From: Pseudomonas rhizosphaerae
GTDB lineage: Bacteria; Pseudomonadota; Gammaproteobacteria; Pseudomonadales; Pseudomonadaceae
DNA: 64,000 nucleotides
Assembly (NCBI RefSeq): GCF_000761155.1
Contig: NZ_CP009533.1
Coordinates: 558,001-622,000, forward strand
Direction: 5' to 3'
Of the stretch, positions 29,041-38,306 are shown one piece after another. The translations under genes were made by a program, and so were the position numbers. The notes beneath the pieces are model-generated. The model was not told the DNA's origin. It ran no database searches and was given only the letters and a program-made list of their open reading frames with translations. Each line of letters starts with the position of its first letter. The first letter of the stretch is position 1.

Positions 29041-29070
29041 CTGTAGCAGCGGCGCAAGCCGCGTCCGGGG
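29041..29070 (+). repeat. REP element, type A copy 2
   Basis: Identical over 30 bases to the copy at 28855, including the GCGGC-GCAA-GCCGC hairpin. It lies in the 265-base gene-free stretch between the DUF808 gene and the convergent DUF3618 gene, which otherwise shows no coding or regulatory signal. Confidence 0.8.
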
Positions 29071-29125
29071 ACGACGCGGTGCCATGCTTGCCTGCGTCCC
29101 CGGGTTGTTGATGCCCAGCCTTGGC

Positions 29126-30001
29126 TCAGGGCTCGATGCCCAGCCCCGAAGACAGATCGGTGCCCTCGCTAGCCGACGTAGGCGTGACCGGATGCTCGCC
29201 AATGCTGCGCTCGCTAGCGGAAGAAGTACTGTCGGCGGGTGACGCAGGCACTGTGTCCGTTGCCTGTTTCACCGTGTCCTTGGCCGCCGCATAGGCCTGC
29301 TGACCCTTGGCCTTGAGAGAATCGGCAAGATCGTCACGCGCTTGCCCCATCAGCTCATTCTCCTTGCGCGTGGATGGCAACGCCGCACCCAACGCCGCCC
29401 CCAGGGCAATGCCGATCGCCGCGAGCACCAACGGCTGCTCCTTGAGCAAGTGCTCCAACTGATCCTTCACCTCGCTGGCCTGGGCCTGCACGCGCTGGCT
29501 GACGTCGTGCGCCTTGTCGGTCAGCTGGCTGGACGTGGCATCGAAGGAATCCCCGGCGCGGTGCGACAGATCGCTCGCCTTCGAGCGCAAGGTCTGTCCG
29601 TGGTCACGCGCCGTATCGGCGGCCCCGTGCAGATGCACGCCAGCGCTGGACAACGCATGACTGACTTTATCCACCGCTTGATTGACCTTGTCGCCCAACC
29701 CCGGTCCGGTCGACGCAGGCCCTGGCTGAAAGGGCTTGTTCTGGTTCATCGCCAGCCAGGCCAGACCAACGCCGGTAAGCACCGTAGGGACTGGATTGTT
29801 TTTCAGGGTCGTGCCCAGGTTCTGGAAAAATTCGCCGCCGTTGCCCTTGGTATAGGACATGGCCTGGTCGAACAGCTGCCCCGGCGTGAACCGGCTTTCC
29901 AGGGAATCGACCAGATTGCTGATGCTGGCACGCTTGGCGTCGATTTCGCGCTCCAGGGCTTCCGGGCTTTTTTCCAGATCAGTATCGAATGAGCTGCTCA
30001 T
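29126..30001 (-). CDS. DUF3618-type membrane-associated protein
   Basis: A 291-residue protein. Its start (DLEKSPEALEREIDAKRASISNLVDSLESRFTPGQ) is the DUF3618 signature. Hydrophobic segments lie near residues 70-85 (PVPTVLTGVGLAWLAM) and 200-220 (PLVLAAIGIALGAALGAALP), separated by long amphipathic helices. The C terminus is Ser/Thr/Ala-rich. It overlaps the upstream holin-like gene by four bases. Proteins of this kind are found in stress-related membrane clusters; the function is unknown. Confidence 0.82.
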   Translation of the reverse strand: MSSSFDTDLEKSPEALEREIDAKRASISNLVDSLESRFTPGQLFDQAMSYTKGNGGEFFQNLGTTLKNNPVPTVLTGVGLAWLAMNQNKPFQPGPASTGPGLGDKVNQAVDKVSHALSSAGVHLHGAADTARDHGQTLRSKASDLSHRAGDSFDATSSQLTDKAHDVSQRVQAQASEVKDQLEHLLKEQPLVLAAIGIALGAALGAALPSTRKENELMGQARDDLADSLKAKGQQAYAAAKDTVKQATDTVPASPADSTSSASERSIGEHPVTPTSASEGTDLSSGLGIEP

Positions 30002-30444
30002 GAGACTTTCCTCTTCAATGCTTCCTTGTCCTGCTGCATGGCGTGCAGGGTGCGGTCCGGCGTGAAGTGCGAGGGTTCGAACTGCTTCTTGCCCGACTGC
30101 AGCATGATGAAACCGATGACCAGGGTGATACCGCCCACGATCAGTGCGGCCAACCACAGCTGCATCATGGTGCCCAGGCCGTACACCGCCGCCATGAGCA
30201 GAACGATGAAGCCCGCCAGCAACACGATTGCACCCCCTGCGACGGCAACGATGCCGGCCTTGAGCGTGACCAGGCTTTGCTGCATTTCTGCCTTGGCCAG
30301 TGCCAGCTCCTTGGTGAACAGCTCCGGCACCTCGCGAGTCAGTTGGCGCAACAGGCCACCGATCGAAGCATCGTCCTGACGCACCGGGTCAATCGGCTGC
30401 CTGGGCGTATCGAATGGATCGTTGTGTACTCCGTCATTGTTCAT
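29998..30444 (-). CDS. Phage-holin-family (DUF1469-like) membrane protein
   Basis: A 148-residue protein with two transmembrane helices (about 64-88 and 93-115) after the conserved amphipathic block GGLLRQLTREVPELFTKELALAKAEMQQ. Despite the Pfam-style name it is a chromosomal housekeeping family, not a phage gene. It lies between the DUF3618 gene and the gene at 30444, overlapping or touching both, so the three form one operon. Confidence 0.85.
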   Translation of the reverse strand: MNNDGVHNDPFDTPRQPIDPVRQDDASIGGLLRQLTREVPELFTKELALAKAEMQQSLVTLKAGIVAVAGGAIVLLAGFIVLLMAAVYGLGTMMQLWLAALIVGGITLVIGFIMLQSGKKQFEPSHFTPDRTLHAMQQDKEALKRKVS

Positions 30445-31103
30445 TACAAGGTCTCCCGTGGCGGCGTGGGCGTGGAGTACAGGGTGCTCCCGCCCAGCGG
30501 CGGGCTGGCAGCACCCTGGGTGGCAGGCTCAGGCAAGCTGCTCGCTGCAGGGTCTGCGGACAACGGCGGCACTGAAGTCTGATACTGCGGCGGATCACGT
30601 GGCTCGGACGAATCCGAACCGTGCGCGGTTGCCGAGCTCCGTTCAGAGGAAGCTGATGCGCGACCGTCGGATGCCGAATTGGCACTGGCACGCAGGAAGC
30701 GCGACAAACCGAAACCAATCGCCACGCTACCAGCGAGAAACACGGCCGGATTGTCACGCGCCAACTGGGCGCCCTTGTGCAGCAGCTCTTCCGCGCTCTG
30801 ATCACGCACCTGATCGGCAAAGGTACCAAGGCCACTAGCCAGCTGGGCCAGATACTGCGAAAGACCCAGGCTATCCTTGCCCTCCATGGCAGAGGCTGCG
30901 GACTGCGCGCTCTCCACCAGCGTATCTATCTGCTCGGTCGCCAGGTCGCGTAAATGCTCGTACTGCTCGGCGCCTTGCTGTTTGGCGTCGCTCAATGCAG
31001 CGCCGGCCTCGTCCGCCAGCACCTGCAGATGTTCTTGTGGCGTGCTGCCCGTAGCCGTCTTGGCATTCGCCTCGTCGGTGGCAGATCGTTGCGTCGTATC
31101 CAT
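30444..31103 (-). CDS. Hypothetical protein with ElaB/DUF883-like helical character
   Basis: A 219-residue protein. Residues 25-110 are Ala/Gln/Glu-rich amphipathic helices (ADEAGAALSDAKQQGAEQYEHLRDLATEQIDTL), followed by a short hydrophobic stretch (NPAVFLAGSVAIGFGLSRFL) and a Ser/Pro-rich tail. This plan recalls ElaB/YqjD-type membrane-bound proteins. The start at 31103 (MDTTQRSATDEAN) has AGAAAGG before it. It is the first gene of the three-gene operon. The function is unknown. Confidence 0.75.
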   Translation of the reverse strand: MDTTQRSATDEANAKTATGSTPQEHLQVLADEAGAALSDAKQQGAEQYEHLRDLATEQIDTLVESAQSAASAMEGKDSLGLSQYLAQLASGLGTFADQVRDQSAEELLHKGAQLARDNPAVFLAGSVAIGFGLSRFLRASANSASDGRASASSERSSATAHGSDSSEPRDPPQYQTSVPPLSADPAASSLPEPATQGAASPPLGGSTLYSTPTPPRETL

Positions 31104-31495
31104 TGCCTTTCTCCCATCATTGGAATGAGCACAGGGCACACCGCACAGCTTGCCGAGCACAGGTTATAACGACCCTCAAGCGGATGACGCATGGCCATTG
31201 CCAATAGTTCACAGCCACGGATGAATGCACTACTGACACAGACGCATTATTGATTATTGGCCAGGTTGAATAACTATCATTGCAATAACATTGAATCGAT
31301 AAACCCATGTTAATGTGCCAGCAGTCATTCTTTCTCAAATAACCTTTCGTCCGGCTGCGCGATATAAATGGCATTAACGGCGAGAACTATCTTCCTAGTT
31401 AGGACGGCGTTGTTTCAGTCACTCTCGTTCATCGGGAGTCTCGGTGTGCCGATCCATGAATAGACAGCATAACTAGATAGCCTGAGGAATTGACC
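31104..31495. other. 392-base AT-rich intergenic region
   Basis: This divergent gap separates the DUF3618 operon from the manganese catalase gene. Counted by line, 31201-31260 has 26 G+C of 60 and 31261-31320 has 21 of 60, far below the neighbours. It should hold both promoters, but no specific sigma-factor site stands out. The short reading frames in it look non-coding. Confidence 0.6.
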
Positions 31496-32362
31496 ATGTT
31501 CTTGCATAACAAGCGTTTGCAATACACCGTGCGTGTTGCGGCACCCAACCCCGGGTTGGCTAACCTGTTGCTGGAACAATTCGGCGGCGCCCAAGGTGAA
31601 CTGGCTGCAGCGGCACGCTACTTCACCCAGGCGTTGGCCGAGGATGATCCAGGCCGCAAGGACCTGCTGATGTCGATCGCCACCGAAGAGCTGAGCCACC
31701 TGGAAATCGTGGGTTCGATCATCGTCATGCTCAACAAGGGCGCCAAAGGGCAACTGGCCGAAGGCGTGCAGGAAGAAGGCGAGTTGTACCGTGCCATCAA
31801 CGGCGCTGGCAATGATTCACATATCACCAGTCTGCTGTACGGTGCCGGTGCGCCATTGGTCAATTCGGCCGGTGTACCTTGGACCGCCGCTTATATCGAT
31901 ACCATCGGTGAACCCACTGCCGATATGCGTTCCAACATTGCCGCCGAGTCGCGGGCCAAGATTGTCTATGAACGTTTGATGAACGTGACGGACGATCCAG
32001 GCGTGAAAGAAGCACTGGGCTTCTTGATGACCCGTGAAATAGCGCATCAATTGTCCTTCGAAAAAGCCCTGCACTCCATTCAACCCAACTTTCCCCAGGG
32101 CAAGTTGCCGGGTATGCCAGAGTTCACCAACAAGTATTTCAACATGTCGGGTGAGCCCAATGTACGCGGGCCGTGGAACCAGGGTGAAGAGTGGGAGTTC
32201 GTCGAGTCGCCCGAACCCGCTGTCGATGGCGGTGACGGCAGTGCGTCAGTGACCTTGTCGGCAGACGATGCCGATGTACTGGACGCCATGAGAATGCGCA
32301 CCCAGTCCGATCCGGATGCCAATCCGATCACCGGTGCCGATCTGGGTTCAGGCAAGGCGTAA
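31496..32362 (+). CDS. Manganese (non-haem) catalase
   Basis: A 288-residue ferritin-like protein. The di-manganese ligands lie in the helices bearing EQFGGAQGELAAAARYF, ATEELSHLEIVGSII and TREIAHQLSFEKAL. The conserved C-terminal segment GPWNQGEEWEFV is present. It breaks down hydrogen peroxide. ATG at 31496 was preferred to the TTG at 31490 because GAGGA lies seven bases before it. It is followed by a strong terminator and stands as a single transcription unit. Confidence 0.94.
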   Translation: MFLHNKRLQYTVRVAAPNPGLANLLLEQFGGAQGELAAAARYFTQALAEDDPGRKDLLMSIATEELSHLEIVGSIIVMLNKGAKGQLAEGVQEEGELYRAINGAGNDSHITSLLYGAGAPLVNSAGVPWTAAYIDTIGEPTADMRSNIAAESRAKIVYERLMNVTDDPGVKEALGFLMTREIAHQLSFEKALHSIQPNFPQGKLPGMPEFTNKYFNMSGEPNVRGPWNQGEEWEFVESPEPAVDGGDGSASVTLSADDADVLDAMRMRTQSDPDANPITGADLGSGKA

Positions 32363-32402
32363 CGCATTTCGACCTGACTGCTATACAGGTCAGACGGTAT
32401 TG

Positions 32403-32442
32403 AAAAAACCTCCCCGCAGTCTGACTGCGGGGAGGTTTTTTT
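32403..32442. terminator. Strong intrinsic terminator after Mn catalase
   Basis: ACCTCCCCGCAGT and ACTGCGGGGAGGT form a perfect 13-base stem with a three-base loop, flanked by six A and seven T. It can therefore act in both directions, ending the Mn catalase transcript and the convergent SDR transcript. Confidence 0.93.
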
Positions 32443-32467
32443 ATGCTGCCCGATCGCTACGGTGCCG

Positions 32468-33265
32468 TCAGTTCTGAACAGCTTGCACCGAACCGCCGTC
32501 GACCCGAACGTTGCTGCCGTTGACGAAAGACGCCCGTTCCGAAACCAGCATGGCGATCACCGAAGCCACTTCTTCGACCTTGCCACGGCGTTTCTGCACG
32601 ATGCCTGGCCGTTCTTCTTCCAGGAAACTTTCAATGGCCTCTTCGAACGAAACGCCCATCTGCTGTGCGCGCTGTTCCATCATGCCGTCGGTCATCGGCG
32701 TTTCGATGAAGGCGGGCGCAACGGTGTTGCACAGTACCCCAAAGCCTGCCTCCTTGTAGGACAGGTTCTTGATGAATGCGGCCAGTCCTGCCTTGGCCAC
32801 GTTGTACACCGCTTCTTCCCAGTACGGCTGTACCGCGTTCTCCGAAGTGATGCAGACAAAGCGACCCCACTGGCGTTCGCGCATGTGTGGAATGGTCGCC
32901 CGAGCCACGCGCACGGCGGAAAAGAAGTCGGTGTTCCAGGCTTCCAGGTAGTCAGCGTCGGACAATGCCAGTGGGTCGCCCTTGGCACCGGTGACACCTG
33001 CGGTGTGCACCACGATGTCGATCTGGCCGAAACGGGCTTCTGCCTGCGCCACCAGATGATCGACCTGCTGCTGGTCGGTAACATCGGCCACGACCGTCAA
33101 CACGGTGTCGGGCAATTGCGCGGCCACCTGTTCGAGCTTGCTCGCATCGTTGTCCGACAGCACGATGCTGACGCCTTCCTCGCCCAGCAATTTGGCAGTC
33201 GCCAGACCCAGGCCACCGCTGCCGCCAGTGATGAGCGCCACGCGCCCTTTGATTCCCAAATCCAT
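32468..33265 (-). CDS. Short-chain dehydrogenase/reductase
   Basis: A 265-residue classical SDR with cofactor motif TGGSGGLG near residue 14, the active-site serine in CITSENAV and YNVAK as the catalytic YxxxK. The usual NNAG is HTAG here. The C-terminal NGSNVRVDGGSVQAVQ is typical. Substrate unknown. The start at 33265 (MDLGIKGRVALITGG) has AGAGGC ahead of it. It is convergent with the Mn catalase gene. Confidence 0.9.
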   Translation of the reverse strand: MDLGIKGRVALITGGSGGLGLATAKLLGEEGVSIVLSDNDASKLEQVAAQLPDTVLTVVADVTDQQQVDHLVAQAEARFGQIDIVVHTAGVTGAKGDPLALSDADYLEAWNTDFFSAVRVARATIPHMRERQWGRFVCITSENAVQPYWEEAVYNVAKAGLAAFIKNLSYKEAGFGVLCNTVAPAFIETPMTDGMMEQRAQQMGVSFEEAIESFLEEERPGIVQKRRGKVEEVASVIAMLVSERASFVNGSNVRVDGGSVQAVQN

Positions 33266-33387
33266 ACCAGCCTCTCGTTCGCACAATGAGTGAATGTGCA
33301 GTTGTGACAGGCAAGGCCTGACTGGGATTCAATCATTCTTCTTGAGCGGGCTGCACGGGCCGGGAAGGGCAGGGCGGTGCTTGCAGG

Positions 33388-34110
33388 TCAAACCGCTTCG
33401 ATGCGCCACGGTGCGCTGTGCAGCTTGATCCGGCGCGGTTGCAGCGGCTCCAGGGGTGCCGTCGTCAGGGCCTGGAGCAGTGCTTCGGGTTGTTCCATGG
33501 GCAGTTCGGCCAGCGCTTCGGGCGCCACTTGCCACCACTGGCTGGCCAGCAATCGCGCAATGGTATCGGGGTCGAAGCGGTAGCGAATCACCCGCGCCGG
33601 GGTCCCGGCGACGATGGCATAGGGCGGCACGTCTTTGTTGACCAACGACTGTGCCCCCACCACCGCGCCCGTGCCGATGCTGATGCCGTCCATGATCATT
33701 GCATCGCGTCCGATCCACACGTCATGCCCCAGCGTGGTTGGGGCGCTCACGTAATAGCCGGCCGCCTCGGGCGTGCGCGCGGCACGCAAGGCGAACAGCT
33801 TGCTGTGGGTGGACAGCCAGCCCAGCGGGTGCGACTGGCGGCTATGGCCGATGACCGTTCCAGCGGCGATGGAACAGTAGCGGCCGATCTCGGACACTTC
33901 ATGCAGTTCGGCACCGCTCATGATGTCAGTGTGCGCGCCGATGCTCAGACGCTGCCCGAACAGCTTGACGTCATGCAGCTTGACGCCTTCCTCCAGCGTC
34001 AGCTCGATGCCATTGCGCAATCCGCGACTGCCACAGTCCAGGCGACACTTGCGCGCCGCCAGGGCTTTCTTCAGCTTACGGTCGAGAAGGGCGCGTTTGA
34101 GAACGTTCAT
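33388..34110 (-). CDS. CatB-related hexapeptide-repeat O-acetyltransferase
   Basis: A 240-residue left-handed beta-helix acyltransferase with hexapeptide runs (GYYVSAPTTLGHDVWIGRDAMIMDG and ISIGTGAVVGAQSLVNKDVPPYAIVAGTPARVI), the last typical of the CatB/xenobiotic acetyltransferase group. It transfers acetyl from acetyl-CoA to a hydroxyl of a sugar or small molecule, not identified. The start at 34110 (MNVLKRALLDRK) has no clear Shine-Dalgarno. A REP pair lies upstream. Confidence 0.87.
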   Translation of the reverse strand: MNVLKRALLDRKLKKALAARKCRLDCGSRGLRNGIELTLEEGVKLHDVKLFGQRLSIGAHTDIMSGAELHEVSEIGRYCSIAAGTVIGHSRQSHPLGWLSTHSKLFALRAARTPEAAGYYVSAPTTLGHDVWIGRDAMIMDGISIGTGAVVGAQSLVNKDVPPYAIVAGTPARVIRYRFDPDTIARLLASQWWQVAPEALAELPMEQPEALLQALTTAPLEPLQPRRIKLHSAPWRIEAV

Positions 34111-34176
34111 TGCAAGGGTCCGGATCAGCCAAACGGTCCGCAAGCATATCTCATACACTACCCCTGTAAACGCCCT

Positions 34177-34263
34177 GTGGGAGCGGTCTTTGGCCGCGAA
34201 GAGTGCGCTGCGGTGCATCAGTTGATTGGCGAGACTCTCTTCGCGGCCAACGACCGCTCCCAC
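34177..34263. repeat. Inverted pair of REP elements, type B
   Basis: GTGGGAGCGGTCTTTGGCCG (34177-) and its inverted partner TTCGCGGCCAACGACCGCTC (34240-) bracket about 35 bases. The same elements are at 28931-29018. It lies between the acetyltransferase and PRISE-like reductase genes. Confidence 0.8.
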
Positions 34264-34318
34264 TGATGCAGACCACAGCTCAATGCACTGCTATCTCCCG
34301 GACACAGCGCCGACGGTC

Positions 34319-35380
34319 TCAAGGAATCAAACGCTCGCTACGCAGCTTCTCGAACACGTCGAAAAATGCCTGATCGCTGGCCTGGAACTCGGTGAAACCC
34401 AACCGACGGCTCTTGGACACGTCGGTGACCACCTCGATCGGCCGGCCAAGGTCGGCATCGGTGTGCCACGGCGAAACCAGGCGGTCGATATCGGCTTCGC
34501 GCAGGCCATGCTCGTTCGCCAACTGCTGCCACACCGCAGCATCGTCGGCCATCTGCTCGGCCAGCGGCGTAACCTGCTGCGGGAAAGGCGCGGCCTCGAC
34601 GCCGAACCAATTGGCGATCTGCTGCCACATCCAGCTCCAGCGAAACACATCGCCATTGGTCACGTTGAAGGCCTGGTTGGCCGCCGCAGGCGTAGTGCTG
34701 GCCCAGAGCAGTTGCTTGGCCAACAGTCGCGCGTCGGTCATGTCGGTCAGGCTGTCCCACTGCACCCGCGAACCAGGGAACACGAACGGCCGGCCGGTCG
34801 CCTTGCAGACGGACGCGTACACCGCCAGGGTGGTGGCCATGTTCATGGCGTTGCCTACCGCGACACCGGTAATGGTGTGCGGGCGGTGCACGCTCCAGGT
34901 GAAACCATCGCGCTCGGCCGCAGCGAACACTTCGTCTTCCTGGGCGTAATAGAAGTTCTCGACGTCCAGGCGGCCCTGTTCTTCACGAAAAGGCGTCTGT
35001 GGCAAGCTGCCCTTGCCGTAGTTCTCGAACGGGCCCAGGTAGTGCTTAAGGCCGGTGACCAAAGCCACGTGCTTGATGCTGCCGGCCGCGCGCAAGGCAT
35101 CGAGCACGTTGCGCACCATGGCGGCGTTGACGCGGATGTTCTCCGCTTCGGTGTCCTGGCGTGCCCAGGTGGTCAAAAAGACGTGGCTGGGCGTGTGGTC
35201 GGCCAGTGCCGTGGCCAGGGACTCAGGGTCCATCAGGTCGGCCTGGACAGGGATGACACCCTCGGCCACGGCGGGCTTGCGGGCCAAACCGGCAACCTGC
35301 CAGCCCTGGTCCAGCAGCAGCCGTGACGTGGCGCTGCCAACGATGCCGCTGGCGCCTACTACCAATGCAGAATGAGTCAT
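34319..35380 (-). CDS. PRISE-like SDR family oxidoreductase
   Basis: A 353-residue atypical SDR with nucleotide motif GASGIVGSA near residue 9, followed by VFLTTWARQDTEAENIRVN and VALVTGLKHYLGPFENYGKG. This matches the progesterone 5-beta-reductase/iridoid synthase-like (PRISE) group, which reduces enones with NADPH; the YxxxK-type lysine and aromatic pattern fit. The bacterial substrate is unknown. It is downstream of apt on the same strand, 107 bases away. Confidence 0.88.
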   Translation of the reverse strand: MTHSALVVGASGIVGSATSRLLLDQGWQVAGLARKPAVAEGVIPVQADLMDPESLATALADHTPSHVFLTTWARQDTEAENIRVNAAMVRNVLDALRAAGSIKHVALVTGLKHYLGPFENYGKGSLPQTPFREEQGRLDVENFYYAQEDEVFAAAERDGFTWSVHRPHTITGVAVGNAMNMATTLAVYASVCKATGRPFVFPGSRVQWDSLTDMTDARLLAKQLLWASTTPAAANQAFNVTNGDVFRWSWMWQQIANWFGVEAAPFPQQVTPLAEQMADDAAVWQQLANEHGLREADIDRLVSPWHTDADLGRPIEVVTDVSKSRRLGFTEFQASDQAFFDVFEKLRSERLIP

Positions 35381-35487
35381 GTTGTCTCCAGTTGTGAGTG
35401 GATGCTGCGGTTTTGGACCGCAACATCAAGCTGGGGACTGCATTGGATCGTCTGCGACGGGGAGTCGCGGGTCTGCTCCCGGAGGTG

Positions 35488-36036
35488 TTAGCGCTCGTCC
35501 AAGGCGAAGCGAGTCAGGCAGAACGTACCAACGCCAGCGTCTTGCAGACGCTGCGAGCCCTGCAGCTCGGGCAGGTCGATGATGGCGGCGGCCTCGAACA
35601 CCTCGGCGCCCATGCGCCTGACCAGATTGGCCGCGGCGATCAGCGTGCCGCCGGTGGCAATCAGGTCATCGAACAGCACCAGCGAATCGCCTTCGCACAG
35701 GCTGTCGGCGTGCACTTCGAGAAACGCTTCGCCGTATTCGGTTTGGTAACCCTCGCACAGCACATGCGCTGGCAGCTTGCCTTGCTTGCGGAACAGGATC
35801 AGCGGCTTGTTCAGTTCATGGGCGACGATGGATCCGATCAGAAACCCGCGCGCATCCATCGCCCCGATGTGGCTGAACTGGGCGTCGATGTAGCGGTGCA
35901 CGAAACTGTCGATCACCAGACGCAAGGCCTTGGGCGACTGGAACAGCGGGGTGATGTCGCGAAACACCACGCCCGGCTTGGGGAAATCCGGCACGGGGCG
36001 GATCAGGAACTTGAAACTGTGTTCGTCGAAAACCAT
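35488..36036 (-). CDS. apt: Adenine phosphoribosyltransferase
   Basis: A 182-residue Apt with the PRPP-binding motif [13 protein letters not shown] and the flexible-loop region [21 protein letters not shown]. It salvages adenine to AMP. The family start [22 protein letters not shown] is well conserved. It is next to anr, as in other pseudomonads, separated by 76 bases. Confidence 0.96.
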   Translation of the reverse strand: MVFDEHSFKFLIRPVPDFPKPGVVFRDITPLFQSPKALRLVIDSFVHRYIDAQFSHIGAMDARGFLIGSIVAHELNKPLILFRKQGKLPAHVLCEGYQTEYGEAFLEVHADSLCEGDSLVLFDDLIATGGTLIAAANLVRRMGAEVFEAAAIIDLPELQGSQRLQDAGVGTFCLTRFALDER

Positions 36037-36112
36037 CGGTCATAGCTCTGGAAGGGCAGGGATGGCGCAGTATAACCTTCACCGCTTGCCAGTACTGCCC
36101 CACCGGCTGCGT

Positions 36113-36847
36113 TCAGTCGAGCATCGTACCGCCAGCCACGGCACACAGCTGCTGCGCATCCAGGATGCGCACTTCCTTGCCTTGGGCCTGGAGCAGGCCG
36201 CCCTGCTGGAAGCGGGTGAACACCCGCGACACCGTCTCCACTGCCAGGCCGAGAAAGTTGCCGATCTCGTTGCGCGACATGCTCAGGCGGAACTGCACCG
36301 CCGAATAGCCGCGCGCGGTGTGCCGAGCCGAAAGGTTGACGAGAAAAGTGGCGATGCGCTCGTCGGCGGTCTTTTTCGACAGCAGCAGCATCATCTGTTG
36401 ATCGTCGCGGATCTCGCGGCTCATCACCCGCATCAGTTGGCGACGCAACTGCGGCAGTTGCACCGACAGTTCGTCCAGGCGCTCGAAGGGGATCTCGCAC
36501 ACCGACGTGGTTTCCTGCGCCTGCGCAGTGACCGGGTACGTCTGCGTGTCCACCCCGGACAGCCCGAGCAGTTCACTGGGCAAGTGGAAGCCGGTGATCT
36601 GCTCCTCACCGTTGTCGCTGAGGCTGAACGTCTTCAAGGCGCCTGAACGTACCGCGTACACCGCGTCGAAGGCTTCACCCTGGCGGAACAGGTACTCGCC
36701 TTTCTTCAAGGGACGGCCGCGCTTGACGATGTCGTCCAGGGCGTCCATGTCAGCCAGCTCCAGGGACAAGGGCAGGCACAGGGGCGCCAGGCTGCAGTCC
36801 TTGCAGTGGGCTTGATGGGGGGCACGGTTTTTCGCCGGCTCAGGCAT
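36113..36847 (-). CDS. anr: Anr, oxygen-sensing CRP/FNR-family regulator
   Basis: A 244-residue FNR homologue. The four iron-sulfur ligands C15, C18, C24 and C117 are all present ([17 protein letters not shown]), followed by the cyclic-nucleotide-fold core, dimer helix ([19 protein letters not shown]) and helix-turn-helix ([20 protein letters not shown]), whose Glu and Ser-Arg read TTGAT-N4-ATCAA sites. Loss of the [4Fe-4S] cluster in oxygen inactivates it. A perfect site is at 46246 before the bd oxidase genes. The hemN and cco genes often found near anr are not adjacent here. Confidence 0.96.
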   Translation of the reverse strand: MPEPAKNRAPHQAHCKDCSLAPLCLPLSLELADMDALDDIVKRGRPLKKGEYLFRQGEAFDAVYAVRSGALKTFSLSDNGEEQITGFHLPSELLGLSGVDTQTYPVTAQAQETTSVCEIPFERLDELSVQLPQLRRQLMRVMSREIRDDQQMMLLLSKKTADERIATFLVNLSARHTARGYSAVQFRLSMSRNEIGNFLGLAVETVSRVFTRFQQGGLLQAQGKEVRILDAQQLCAVAGGTMLD

Positions 36848-37048
36848 TGTTTCGATCCTTGTTGAAACATTTCTATGAGTACGTGTGACGGCACAAGGGT
36901 AACCCAGCCAGCGTCTTCCAGGCCAACAGCCGCCATTGGGCTGGAGGAACAGTCGAGCTTGGGAAACAGGAGCCAGGGGAACTACGCGTGCACCACAGGC
37001 TCAGCTACAACAGGAATCCCACCGCGTCACAGCCAAAGGTACACACCC

Positions 37049-37405
37049 ATGAACACGCTTTTTCGTGCCCTGAAATACAGCGGGGTGATCGGCATGCTCC
37101 TGTCGGCCTCATGCGGCGTCGGTGCCGCGCCAGGCGTGAGCGCCGCAAGCCCCGCAGCGGGCTCGGTGTCCGCTCCTGCGGTCAATTCCGCTCCGGCTGC
37201 CAACAGCGCACCGCCCCAGGCCAATACCACGCGCAACCCGTCCAGCAGCATGAATCGCGCCCCGGCCAATCGAAGTTCGAGTACGATCCTACAGCCTGCG
37301 CCCGCTTCAGTACCCGATACCACCGACACGCTGCAGCAACAGCGCCAGCAGAGCGGCGAGCAGATGATCCAGGAACGCAAGGGGCGAGCGGCGGACAGCA
37401 ACTGA
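37049..37405 (+). CDS. Small exported or lipoprotein-like hypothetical protein
   Basis: A 118-residue protein with an N-terminal hydrophobic signal (ALKYSGVIGMLLSASCGVGA) that could be cleaved by either signal peptidase. The rest is Ser/Pro/Ala/Asn-rich and unstructured, ending with a Gln/Arg-rich helix (DTLQQQRQQSGEQMIQERKGR). The start at 37049 has AAAGGT before it; the frame runs open to 36875 but the extra residues look non-coding. An SDR gene follows after 20 bases. Function unknown. Confidence 0.62.
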   Translation: MNTLFRALKYSGVIGMLLSASCGVGAAPGVSAASPAAGSVSAPAVNSAPAANSAPPQANTTRNPSSSMNRAPANRSSSTILQPAPASVPDTTDTLQQQRQQSGEQMIQERKGRAADSN

Positions 37406-37425
37406 CCTAAACCGGAGAAACAAGC

Positions 37426-38178
37426 ATGTCGAAGAAGATAGCGTTGGTGACAGGTGCCGGCAGCGGCATTGGCCGAGCGACCGCCCTGGGGCTTGCAGCG
37501 GATGGATTCTGCGTGGTGCTGGCAGGCAGGCGCCTGGAAACCGTGCAGGCTGTGGCTCACATGATCGCCGAGCAGGGCGGTGAAGCTCTGGCAGTGGCGG
37601 CCGACGTCCGCGACAGCGACAGCGTCGATGCCTTGTTCGCCACGGTCGAGCAGACCTACGGGCGCCTCGACGTCATCTTCAACAATGCCGGCATCGGCGC
37701 GCCCGCAGTGCCGATCGACGAGTTGGACGTGGCCAAGTGGGCCGACGTGCTGCAGACCAACGTCACCGGAGTGTTCCTGTGTTGCCGCGCAGCGTTCGGC
37801 CTGATGCGCCGACAGCAGCCGCAGGGCGGGCGGATCATCAACAACGGCTCGATCTCGGCGCACACACCGCGTAGCTTCAGCATGCCCTACACCGCCAGCA
37901 AGCACGCGGTGCTGGGCATCACCAAAAGCCTGGCGCTCGATGGCCGCGAGTTCAACATCGCCTGCAGCCAGATCGATATCGGCAATGCCCTGACCGAGCT
38001 GTCGGCACGCATGACCAAAGGCGTTCGCCAGGCCAATGGCGACATCGCCATCGAGCCCATGGTCGACATGGTCCATGTCGTCGACGCGGTGCGCTACATC
38101 GCCAAGCTGCCGTTGTCGGCAAACGTACTGAACATGACGGTCATGGCAACCAACATGCCGTTCGTGGGGCGAGGCTGA
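37426..38178 (+). CDS. Short-chain dehydrogenase/reductase
   Basis: A 250-residue classical SDR with TGAGSGIG near residue 10, FNNAGIG, the active serine in NNGSISAH and YTASK as YxxxK. Substrate unknown; it differs clearly from the SDR at 32468. CGGAGAAACAAGC provides a Shine-Dalgarno. It probably shares a transcript with the small exported protein upstream. Confidence 0.92.
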   Translation: MSKKIALVTGAGSGIGRATALGLAADGFCVVLAGRRLETVQAVAHMIAEQGGEALAVAADVRDSDSVDALFATVEQTYGRLDVIFNNAGIGAPAVPIDELDVAKWADVLQTNVTGVFLCCRAAFGLMRRQQPQGGRIINNGSISAHTPRSFSMPYTASKHAVLGITKSLALDGREFNIACSQIDIGNALTELSARMTKGVRQANGDIAIEPMVDMVHVVDAVRYIAKLPLSANVLNMTVMATNMPFVGRG

Positions 38179-38306
38179 GGCGAGTCCTTCCAGCTTTCAG
38201 GCCTTCAGTGGGCGTGCGAGTGTTACGAGACTGTCGACCGGGGCTGGCCAGGGTTTATCATGCGCGCTCGTTCACTCGCGCGCATCCAGCCGGAGCCTTG
38301 CCACCG

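Noticed and set aside
29998..30444. Phage holin as a sign of prophage
   Set aside because: The protein belongs to a chromosomal family with this historic name; no endolysin, tail, capsid or integrase gene is near.
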